From JAJFHI01 sp050633705 (lineage in GTDB: Bacteria; Pseudomonadota; Alphaproteobacteria; Rhizobiales; Hyphomicrobiaceae): a stretch of DNA of 64,000 nt. Below are positions 26,762 to 33,808 of this stretch, piece after piece; position 1 is the stretch's first letter; each line of letters begins with the position of its first letter. The notes beneath the pieces are model-generated. The model saw nothing but the letters and a program-made list of their open reading frames with translations. It did no database searches and was not told the DNA's origin. The translations under genes and the position numbers were made by a program. The stretch lies in assembly GCA_050633705.1 (NCBI GenBank), contig JBOEGZ010000012.1, positions 1 through 64,000 on the forward strand, given 5' to 3'.

Positions 26762-27646
26762 TTAAGCAACTTCGGATTTTGCGATGGCCTCGGCAATTGC
26801 CACAACACGTTTTGCCATTACGGCATGCAACAGCTCAACCATTTTACCATCGACAGTGATAACACCTTTGTTTGCATTCTCCGGCATTTCAAAGGCTTCG
26901 ATTACCTTGCGTGACCATTCAACCTCGGCAACGCTTGGTGAAAATACTTCGTTACACGAGTTCACCTGGTTTGGGTGTATCAATGTTTTGCCATCCATTC
27001 CCAATGTCCGGCCATGCTCACACTCTGCGCGCAATCCCTCGTCGTTTCTAAAATCATTGTAGACGCCATCTAACACGTCGATACCATACGCGCGCGCCGC
27101 AACAAGCGTGATCGCCAACCATGGCACAACCGCGAAACGCTCGTTGTTTGCGCGCGCACGAGATTCTTTGAGCAAATCATTGGTGCCTAAGACAAAGCAT
27201 GACAATCGATTTTCTGGCTCTGCACCAAGTGCCGCGATCTCACGTGCATTCAAGATCGCATGCGGGGTTTCCATCATGGCCCACAACCGCGTTTTGTCCG
27301 GCACACGGCTACCGCTCAGAATTTTAGCAACACTGGTAATATCACCGGGACGAGAAACTTTCGGCACCAAGATAGCATCTGGTGAAACTTCGCACGCGGC
27401 CATGACGTCGTCGACGCCCCACTCGGTATCAAGGGCATTGACCCTGATGACAAGTTCACGGCTTCCATAGCCACCTGATTTGACGGCCAAACAAACGTTT
27501 TCACGTGCTTCAACCTTTTGATCAGGCGCAACGGCGTCTTCAAGATCAAGTATGAGTGCGTCAGCAGGAATTGATTTGGCTTTTTCAAGCGCCCGGGTAT
27601 TAGACCCTGGCATATAAAGAACACTGCGACGGGGACGGACGTGCAT
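26762..27646 (-). CDS. CitE-family lyase, probable malyl-CoA / beta-methylmalyl-CoA lyase
   Basis: The 294-residue product has the HpcH/HpaI-CitE aldolase fold: RRSVLYMPGSNTRALEKA at the start, the LDLEDAVAPDQK metal-binding motif near 34-45, and GKTLIHPNQV near 219. Relatives cleave beta-methylmalyl-CoA to glyoxylate and propionyl-CoA and cleave or condense malyl-CoA, in the ethylmalonyl-CoA pathway. The MaoC gene directly downstream supports this over citrate lyase, as no citF or citD is present. It is the first gene of this leftward pair and is divergent from nhaA across a 681-bp gap. Confidence 0.85.
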   Translation of the reverse strand: MHVRPRRSVLYMPGSNTRALEKAKSIPADALILDLEDAVAPDQKVEARENVCLAVKSGGYGSRELVIRVNALDTEWGVDDVMAACEVSPDAILVPKVSRPGDITSVAKILSGSRVPDKTRLWAMMETPHAILNAREIAALGAEPENRLSCFVLGTNDLLKESRARANNERFAVVPWLAITLVAARAYGIDVLDGVYNDFRNDEGLRAECEHGRTLGMDGKTLIHPNQVNSCNEVFSPSVAEVEWSRKVIEAFEMPENANKGVITVDGKMVELLHAVMAKRVVAIAEAIAKSEVA

Positions 27647-27885
27647 GTAAGCCTCTTAAATTCAGTTGTCAGAAATCAATCGTTCGCTCATTGCTATTCT
27701 CAGGGCACCAAAGCAAATTGATATGCCAGCCAGGACCGCCCATTGGCACTGGTACTGATTGTTATGACAGTTGCTATTTGGCAGATGTTCTAATCGAGCC
27801 AGCGCCAAACGCCAAACGGACATTTGGCTTAAGTGAATAACCACTCGAAATTGGGAACTCTCTCGCACGAAACGCAAAAATTGCT

Positions 27886-28066
27886 TTGCCAGAGCTGGAC
27901 CAAATGCTTTTCATCGCTGTTTGCGACGTGCGATACCGCGCGATATTCCACAGGTGCTGGCGTTAATCTCTTAGCGCGGACACTTGGCGGCGGAGGTTCA
28001 TACATCGAATATTCACGAAAGATTGGCAAATGCCAAGACCCTGTCACCCAGGGAACAGCCTGGCAA
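27886..28066 (-). ncRNA. Candidate structured RNA, possibly 6S RNA
   Basis: TTGCCAGAGCTG (27886-27897) pairs with CAGCCTGGCAA (28056-28066): 11 base pairs with one bulge, closing a 181-nt segment. On the minus strand the closing stem is followed by AATTTTT. Inside are a central imperfect helix and an apical hairpin around GCGCTAAGAGATTAACGC. A single long imperfect hairpin of about 180 nt with an internal bubble is the design of 6S RNA, which binds RNA polymerase. I cannot match conserved 6S bases with certainty, and the flanking genes are not the usual ssrS neighbours. Strand is chosen only from the T-run. Short open frames on both strands here look like shadows of the RNA. Confidence 0.4.
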
Positions 28067-28082
28067 TGACGTATTTGCTTAA

Positions 28083-28138
28083 TGGCAAGAGTTGGTGGCG
28101 ACATTCATATCCTGAATACCAGCCAGCAGCCACTGCCA
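28083..28138 (+). other. Nested inverted repeat upstream of nhaA
   Basis: Three nested stems can form: TGGCA (28083-28087) with TGCCA (28134-28138), GTGGC (28095-28099) with GCCAC (28129-28133), and ATTCA (28103-28107) with TGAAT (28113-28117). The arrangement suggests a structured leader or an operator. No known riboswitch class is recognised. Confidence 0.35.
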
Positions 28139-28221
28139 TGCCCGTATTTTGCTGAAGCGGTGATATAAATCCTAATTTGGATTCCATAAATTACTTTTTA
28201 CGCGTACTATAGTGTGCGTAT

Positions 28222-28262
28222 AGAACCGTCGAAAATTCTTTTTTCGGCGGTTCTTTTATTTT
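28222..28262 (+). terminator. Intrinsic terminator 66 bp upstream of nhaA
   Basis: AGAACCGTCGAAAA (28222-28235) pairs with TTTTCGGCGGTTCT (28241-28254), 14 base pairs with one G-U, with a 5-base loop, followed by TTTATTTTG. It points towards nhaA with no protein-coding gene upstream on this strand. It must therefore end a short non-coding transcript or act as an attenuator in the nhaA leader. Confidence 0.75.
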
Positions 28263-28272
28263 GCCCCTTGAA

Positions 28273-28318
28273 CCCCTATGTGCGACCAAATGAATGAGTC
28301 TTATTGAATTGCTAGGGG
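28273..28318 (+). promoter_or_regulatory. nhaA: Possible ribosome-binding-site sequestering hairpin of nhaA
   Basis: CCCCTA (28273-28278) is complementary to TAGGGG (28313-28318), which contains the AGGGGA Shine-Dalgarno sequence of nhaA 9 bases before its ATG. Pairing would hide the ribosome binding site. Six GC-rich pairs over a 34-base loop is suggestive, not proof. nhaA leaders in some bacteria carry Li+/Na+-responsive RNA motifs, but I do not recognise one of these here. Confidence 0.35.
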
Positions 28319-28327
28319 ACCAAGCTC

Positions 28328-29536
28328 ATGAAGCCGAAGCTGCAGGGTGCACTTAGATTTATTCAGCACGAAGCCACGGGGGGATTACTCCTCGTATGTG
28401 CTGCAGCCGTTGCGATGGTTTTGGAAAATTCATCAGCCGCTTGGGCCTACGACAAAATTCTTGAGACTCACTTTTCAATTGGCTTTGACGGCTACCAGCT
28501 CGACAAATCGGTCCTTCACTGGATCAATGATGGCCTAATGGCCATCTTTTTCTTTCTGATCGGCTTAGAAATTAAGCGCGAATTGATGGTTGGAGAACTC
28601 TCCAGCCTGCGCCGAGCCTCCCTTCCCGCTTTCGCAGCCATTGGCGGTATGGTCATTCCGGCATGCGTTTACGCAGCCCTCAACTACGATAATCCCGAAG
28701 TTCTCAAGGGGTGGGCAATTCCAACCGCAACCGATATTGCTTTCGCCGTCGGCGTGATGGCCTTGCTCGGCAGTCGAGTCCCGGCAACACTGAAAATCTT
28801 CATGCTTGCCCTAGCCATTATCGACGACCTTGGCGCAATCATCATCATTGCAATATTCTACACATCGCAACTTTCAACCACAGCGCTCGGGCTTGCAGCT
28901 GTAGGATGTGTCGCCCTAGTCGTACTCAATGCTCTACGCGTGACGCGTATTGCGCCATACGTCTTAGTCGGGTTTATAATTTGGGTATGTGTTTTGAAAT
29001 CCGGCGTCCACGCGACATTGGCCGGTGTCGTCGCAGCTCTTGCCATTCCATTACGTGCAAGCCCGGAAGGCCCAACCAATAACGGACCACTTGTGCTTCT
29101 CGAAGAGGCTTTGCACCCGTGGATCAAATATCTTGTGTTACCGATGTTTGCATTCGCCAATGCCGGTGTCTCACTTACCGGTGTAAACCTTGCCTCATTC
29201 TTAGGCGGAGTTCCGCTCGCAATTGCCGCTGGCCTGTTCATCGGCAAGCCTGTGGGCATCTATATGTTTTCGCGACTCGCGGTGAAGTTAGGTTTTGCAG
29301 AAATGCCGGCCGACGCCAACTGGGGACAAATCTTGGGCGTCGCCTGGCTCGCTGGCATCGGCTTCACTATGAGCTTGTTCATCGGCATGCTTGCCTTCCC
29401 CGACCCATCTTCTGCGGCCGATATCCGCATCGGTGTTCTCGCCGGTTCGCTCCTTTCGGCAGTTGCAGGTTTCATTGTACTCTCAATATACAGCACAAAG
29501 TCTGCCCAACCTTTGCAACAAGACACCGCTTCTTGA
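28328..29536 (+). CDS. nhaA: Na+/H+ antiporter NhaA
   Basis: NhaA exports sodium (and lithium) in exchange for protons and controls pH and salt balance. The 402-residue integral membrane product shows the family's features: an N-terminal amphipathic helix with FIQHEATGGLLL, LHWINDGLMAIFFFLIGLEIKREL, the ATDIAFAVGVMALLG segment, and paired aspartates in ALAIIDDLGAIIIIA that bind the ion. It ends with a C-terminal helix near IGFTMSLFIG. The AGGGGA ribosome binding site may be hidden by an upstream complement. The carbonic anhydrase gene follows 37 bp later on the same strand, suggesting a joint role in pH control. Confidence 0.96.
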   Translation: MKPKLQGALRFIQHEATGGLLLVCAAAVAMVLENSSAAWAYDKILETHFSIGFDGYQLDKSVLHWINDGLMAIFFFLIGLEIKRELMVGELSSLRRASLPAFAAIGGMVIPACVYAALNYDNPEVLKGWAIPTATDIAFAVGVMALLGSRVPATLKIFMLALAIIDDLGAIIIIAIFYTSQLSTTALGLAAVGCVALVVLNALRVTRIAPYVLVGFIIWVCVLKSGVHATLAGVVAALAIPLRASPEGPTNNGPLVLLEEALHPWIKYLVLPMFAFANAGVSLTGVNLASFLGGVPLAIAAGLFIGKPVGIYMFSRLAVKLGFAEMPADANWGQILGVAWLAGIGFTMSLFIGMLAFPDPSSAADIRIGVLAGSLLSAVAGFIVLSIYSTKSAQPLQQDTAS

Positions 29537-29573
29537 TAATAACGGCTGCCAATCACGATCAACAGGACATTCA

Positions 29574-30221
29574 ATGACGACTTTTCCAAAGACACTGATC
29601 GACCGCTTTGCACAATTCAAATCCGGTGAATTCAAAGACATCGCCGCACGTTATGAGAAATTGGCAAATGAGGGACAAAAACCGGAAGTTATGGTGATCT
29701 CGTGTTGTGATAGCCGTTGCACCCCAGAATCAATTTTCGCCGCCTTGCCTGGAGACTTGTTTGTCGTGCGCAACGTTGCCAACCTGGTTCCACCTTTTGA
29801 AGGTGGAGATCAAATCAACACTTATCACGGCGTCAGCGCGGCGCTGGAGTTTGCAGTGCTTAATCTAGAAGTCAGTCACGTCGTTATTATGGGTCACGCG
29901 CGCTGCGGGGGTGTCCAGGCATCACTCGCAGGAGGAGCACCCGTTGAGACAGAGGCCAAATTTATTTCCAGATGGATTGGACTACTCGATGAACCGCGCA
30001 ATCGCTTGCGGACCGAATATCCAAATGCAACCAACGAAGACTTACAATCTAAACTTGAATATGAAGGCGTGAAATCATCATTGCGAAACCTGCGCTCTTT
30101 CCCCTTCGTTGCAGAACGCGAAAAAAACGGAAAGTTAGCATTGCATGGCGCCTGCTTTGACATCGCCACAGGTGATCTCGAAGTATATGATCCAGATTCT
30201 GGAGATTTCAATTCGCTTTGA
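29574..30221 (+). CDS. can: Beta-class carbonic anhydrase
   Basis: The enzyme interconverts CO2 and bicarbonate. The 215-residue product carries the beta-class zinc ligands C44 (SCCDSR, with the D46/R48 dyad), H108 and C111 (MGHARCGG). The ATG at 29574, with AGGA just upstream, gives the normal family length; the frame is open further upstream inside nhaA, but that part is not protein-like for this family. It is placed directly after nhaA, so bicarbonate supply and proton/sodium exchange may be co-expressed. Confidence 0.95.
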   Translation: MTTFPKTLIDRFAQFKSGEFKDIAARYEKLANEGQKPEVMVISCCDSRCTPESIFAALPGDLFVVRNVANLVPPFEGGDQINTYHGVSAALEFAVLNLEVSHVVIMGHARCGGVQASLAGGAPVETEAKFISRWIGLLDEPRNRLRTEYPNATNEDLQSKLEYEGVKSSLRNLRSFPFVAEREKNGKLALHGACFDIATGDLEVYDPDSGDFNSL

Positions 30222-30290
30222 TCAACCCAGGCAAATGACGTTTTAATCCGGTCAATTTGAAGACGCAAAACATCGCACATACACCGACTA

Positions 30291-30884
30291 TCAACTGCCA
30301 GCTTTAGCAGACTTGATAACGGGTAAGATCTTATTAGCCAGGTCGTTTGGCATAATCGGGCCGACGTGCTTGTAAACGATCTGGCCTTCACCGTTTATGA
30401 CAAACGTTTCGGGCATACCGTAAACACCCCACTCAATCGCTGCACGGCCTGATTCATCGGTACCGACAACAGAATAGGGATTGCCAAGCGTATTGAGAAA
30501 CTTCAACGCATCGGCTTTTGCATCTTTATAGTTGATGCCATAGAGCTTCACGCCATGCTCCTTTGCAAGCTTCAACAACTGTGGGTGCTCGGCGACACAC
30601 GGCGCACACCACGACGCCCAAAAGTTCACGAGAATGACGTCACCTGTTGCAACGTCAGTATTTGAAAATCCAGCGACTTGACTACCCGCCCTGATAAGGC
30701 CGTCAAGTGATGGAAACGCCGTATTGGGAACCGGTTTGCCGATCAATACGGATGGCACGAGGTTGGGTTTTGCGTGTTGCAGGGAGTAGGCAAACATACC
30801 CGCGACGACTGCAAACAAAACAACCGGAATAAGGAGCCAATACCGCCGATTTGATTTTTCGGCCTCTTCAACTTTACCTGTCAT
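30291..30884 (-). CDS. ccmG: Thiol:disulfide interchange protein CcmG/DsbE
   Basis: CcmG keeps apocytochrome c cysteines reduced in the periplasm for haem attachment. The 197-residue product has one N-terminal membrane anchor (about 15-34) and a periplasmic thioredoxin domain with the CXXC pair C93/C96 in NFWASWCAPC. The family's GxNYKD motif and the VYGMPETFVI cis-proline loop are both visible. Its ATG overlaps the ccmD stop by four bases (ATGA). It is the last gene of the ccmABCDG operon. Confidence 0.95.
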   Translation of the reverse strand: MTGKVEEAEKSNRRYWLLIPVVLFAVVAGMFAYSLQHAKPNLVPSVLIGKPVPNTAFPSLDGLIRAGSQVAGFSNTDVATGDVILVNFWASWCAPCVAEHPQLLKLAKEHGVKLYGINYKDAKADALKFLNTLGNPYSVVGTDESGRAAIEWGVYGMPETFVINGEGQIVYKHVGPIMPNDLANKILPVIKSAKAGS

Positions 30885-31066
30885 TTCGCAGCATCCGTCG
30901 TATTTGCCCCAGATCGACGACGCACACCGCGCGCCTGTAAATCAGCCAGCTGTTTGGATTGGCGGCGACCATCGATCAACAGCCAAGCAATGAGCCCAGC
31001 AATGACCGTCAATACCGCGCCATAGGACGCCCAAATAAATAGCGCGTGTTTTCCAAGATCTATCAT
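30881..31066 (-). CDS. ccmD: Haem exporter protein CcmD
   Basis: This 61-residue protein has a single membrane helix (about 7-31, ALFIWASYGAVLTVIAGLIAW) followed by a basic cytoplasmic tail, the standard CcmD form. CcmD helps release holo-CcmE from the CcmABC haem-loading complex. It lies 5 bp after ccmC and overlaps ccmG by four bases, and the order matches ccmABCDG of other alphaproteobacteria. Position is the main support, since the family is short. Confidence 0.9.
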   Translation of the reverse strand: MIDLGKHALFIWASYGAVLTVIAGLIAWLLIDGRRQSKQLADLQARGVRRRSGANTTDAAK

Positions 31067-31071
31067 TGCTC

Positions 31072-31842
31072 TTATCCCGCAACCGGTGTTACGGCTTCGG
31101 GCTGGCCAGCCTGTGCGCGTTCAACTTCACTCATCCGTAATGCCTTAACACGCCGCCGCATAATTTCATTGCGCATACCCTTCACGTGCATTGCGAAAAA
31201 CATCAACGTAAAACCAATCGCCATCCAATAAAGCGGAATACGCATACTTGGATCCAAGGTCATGCCCAAACCTGTCGACGGTTGATGCAGTGTATTCCAC
31301 CAATCCACGGAGAATTTGATAATCGGCAGCATTACAACGCCAACCAAGGCCAAAACGGCCGTCAATTTTCCAGCCAACGCTTCATCCTCTAATGAATTCC
31401 TCAAAGCCATAAGCCCGAGATAGAGGAAGAGTAAAATCAGCACAGACGTCATTCGCGCGTCCCATGCCCAATACGTCCCCCACATTGGCTTGCCCCAGAG
31501 CGAGCCGGTCACGAGTGCCAGAAACGTAAAAGCCGCGCCAATCGGAACCGCAGCTTTCGCTGAAACATCAGCCAGCGGGTGGCGAAAAACCAAAAGTCCA
31601 AAACTCGATATCGCAACAAATGCGTAACCTGCCAAAGCCAACCAGGCGGACGGCACGTGGATGTACATGATGCGTACCGTTTCTCCTTGTTGGTAGTCTG
31701 GGGGAGAATCGAAAAAGACCAGATAAAGGCCATAGCCAATCACAGCCATTGCTGCGACGGTGAGGACCGGCAATACCTTTCCCGACAACGCCATGAACCG
31801 TGTTGGATTGGCCAGCTTTTGCGTGATGGTTTGCTTTTGCAT
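31072..31842 (-). CDS. ccmC: Haem exporter / haem lyase subunit CcmC
   Basis: CcmC presents haem to CcmE in the periplasm. The 256-residue product has six predicted membrane helices and the tryptophan-rich motif WGTYWAWDARMTS that binds haem, with conserved histidines in nearby periplasmic loops (YIHVPSAW and TLHQP). Its length fits the family. It is preceded by ccmB with a 105-bp gap and followed by ccmD. Confidence 0.95.
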   Translation of the reverse strand: MQKQTITQKLANPTRFMALSGKVLPVLTVAAMAVIGYGLYLVFFDSPPDYQQGETVRIMYIHVPSAWLALAGYAFVAISSFGLLVFRHPLADVSAKAAVPIGAAFTFLALVTGSLWGKPMWGTYWAWDARMTSVLILLFLYLGLMALRNSLEDEALAGKLTAVLALVGVVMLPIIKFSVDWWNTLHQPSTGLGMTLDPSMRIPLYWMAIGFTLMFFAMHVKGMRNEIMRRRVKALRMSEVERAQAGQPEAVTPVAG

Positions 31843-31947
31843 TTATGTCGTCTCTGTGGTTTTACGCCCGGCCCTTAATTCATAGCCTTCGTAAAGTCGG
31901 ATGTTGGTATGGCACCAATGAGATCAAGTGACCATACGAAGATAAGT

Positions 31948-32616
31948 TTACTGCATTTGCAGTCGTAAGGCAGAGGCCGCAGCAAAGGGGCCCAATACAA
32001 ACGAGGCAAGGGAAATAGCCCCCAAGACGGTTAACGATTGACCGAACCCGTCGGGACCAAGCGTTGCCGCACTCATCGCAGAAATTCCGAAAATCAATGT
32101 TGGCAGGTAAAGCGGCAGCACCAACAGCGCAATCAACAATCCGCCACGTCGTGTTTTTAATGTCAGCGCCGCGCCAATCGCTCCTAAGAAGCTCACCGCC
32201 GGCGTACCAATCAACATGGTCAACACAAGAACTGGGTAAGCGCTTATTTCGAGATTTAACAAGATGCCCAGTATCGGTGCCAAAAGTGCCAATGGAATGC
32301 CGGTTGAAATCCAATGCGCCAACGCCTTGCCAACAACAACAGCTTCGAGCGGCAGTTGGGCCAAGGCCATGACATCTAAAGTGCCCGCATCTTGGTCCGC
32401 TTCGAAAATCTGGCCCAGTGACAACAACGCCGCCAACAACAGCGCGATCCACAACACACCAGGTGCAATCCGAGAAAGCAAGTTTAAGTCCGGACCCAAT
32501 CCCAGCGGTAACAACGCCACAACGATCATATAGAATCCGAGCGCCGTTCCGACAGCACCGCCTTCGCGCACCGCTAACAACAAGTCACGCCGAACCAACG
32601 CAAAAAATGCATTCAT
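31948..32616 (-). CDS. ccmB: Haem exporter permease CcmB
   Basis: CcmB is the membrane partner of the CcmA ATPase in the complex that releases holo-CcmE. The 222-residue product has six hydrophobic segments and the family's N-terminal FFALVRRDLLLAVREGG and FEADQDAGTLD regions. Its ATG overlaps the end of ccmA by four bases. Confidence 0.94.
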   Translation of the reverse strand: MNAFFALVRRDLLLAVREGGAVGTALGFYMIVVALLPLGLGPDLNLLSRIAPGVLWIALLLAALLSLGQIFEADQDAGTLDVMALAQLPLEAVVVGKALAHWISTGIPLALLAPILGILLNLEISAYPVLVLTMLIGTPAVSFLGAIGAALTLKTRRGGLLIALLVLPLYLPTLIFGISAMSAATLGPDGFGQSLTVLGAISLASFVLGPFAAASALRLQMQ

Positions 32617-33326
32617 AGTACGAACCCCTCGTCGTCCAGAAGCAGGTCTGAACTCACAGACGCGACAGGTCTCAATTTCAGCTCTTTCGCATTCTCAAGT
32701 CCCAGTGGAATGTGTGTCGCAGCCATAACCAATCCACCATTTGCAACATGGCGTTCAACGACACCACTGAGTAACGCGACAGATTTGACATCGAGCGATA
32801 CGGTTGGCTCATCCATCAGCCATACCTTGCGCGGCGCCGCGACGAGGCGCGCCAAACCCAATCGTCGTGTTTGCCCGGCCGATAAATAACGCGCTGGAAT
32901 GTCGGCGAGTTCCTGCAAATTGAAGGCCGCCAACGCGTCCTGCACGCATTTGCTCACGCCGCCCGCTTCGACTTCTTCAACTTCAGTGTGGTCGACTGGA
33001 CCAGCACCGAGATAGCGCGCCCAGAATTCGATGTTCTCGCGAACCGTCAATGACCCTCGAATGCCATTGGCATGGCCCACATAATGGCAATACTCTGCCA
33101 CCTCTCCTAAAACCTCAGGCGCACCTTTCGAACCACCTTGCAGCATCGAAATTGTTCCAGCAGACGGAGTTAGAAAACCGGCAACAGTTCGCAAAAGCGT
33201 GGTTTTTCCAGCACCATTTGCGCCCAGCAGGATCAAAGCCGATCCCGCTTGGACTTCAAACGACAGGTCACGGATCACAGGCTTTAGGCCCCGAACGACC
33301 GTTAAATTTTCTGCGATGAGTTGCAT
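32613..33326 (-). CDS. ccmA: Haem exporter ATP-binding protein CcmA
   Basis: CcmA is the ABC ATPase that powers the cytochrome c maturation complex. Walker A is GANGAGKTT, the signature is YLSAGQTRRLGLARL, and Walker B is KVWLMDEPTV. The ATG at 33326 (MQLIAENLTV, 237 residues) gives the usual N-terminus; the frame continues upstream, but those 24 codons do not resemble the family. It heads the leftward ccm operon and is divergent from acnA. Confidence 0.94.
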   Translation of the reverse strand: MQLIAENLTVVRGLKPVIRDLSFEVQAGSALILLGANGAGKTTLLRTVAGFLTPSAGTISMLQGGSKGAPEVLGEVAEYCHYVGHANGIRGSLTVRENIEFWARYLGAGPVDHTEVEEVEAGGVSKCVQDALAAFNLQELADIPARYLSAGQTRRLGLARLVAAPRKVWLMDEPTVSLDVKSVALLSGVVERHVANGGLVMAATHIPLGLENAKELKLRPVASVSSDLLLDDEGFVL

Positions 33327-33808
33327 CGCCGCCCAATACTCCCATGCGCCAAATTGCTTGCTTCGATCTAGGTTTAATATCAGATCACACGCTGCCACCC
33401 AGCCGCCGATTAATCGGATCGGTTGGTTGAAGGCAAGATTTTAGGGCAACTTTGCCCAATCTCGATATCGCAAACGCGATCCTTCAGATCGAATGTTGCC
33501 CGTTCGATATCAGGAATCGCCCTGTTCTAGACCTTTTGCTGACTGCGACATAACGGAAATCGCCTTCCAAACACTAGAGATTTGTGCGCCGCATTTATAT
33601 AAGAGAGACATCTGGAACGAGGTATTAGCGCAAAAACGATCGTTGAGATGCAGTCTGCTTTGGTAAGACGACACTTGCTTAAGCCGTATTTCGACCGTCC
33701 GCCGGCACTCCGGCGGCGCTGTCCAACATCATACAAGCCGCAACCGGGCTGGAAAACGTGTTGGCGTTTGGCCAACCACCGTCTCGGCCCCACTGGAGGA
33801 CTTTAATC
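33327..33808. promoter_or_regulatory. Divergent ccmA-acnA control region
   Basis: This 482-bp gap has no supported gene and should hold the promoters of both ccmA and acnA. Two inverted repeats stand out: GGGCAA-CT-TTGCCC (33441-33454 region) and ATCGAA (33488-33493) with TTCGAT (33503-33508). Either could be a regulator site. I cannot name the regulator. Confidence 0.4.

Noticed and set aside
27829..28104. Overlapping 78- and 91-codon open frames on both strands upstream of nhaA
   Set aside because: Neither resembles a protein, and both cover the strongly structured 181-nt segment, which explains the area better as an RNA.
31880..32452. 190-codon minus-strand frame overlapping ccmB
   Set aside because: Shadow frame of ccmB, which has clear family motifs and a four-base overlap with ccmA.
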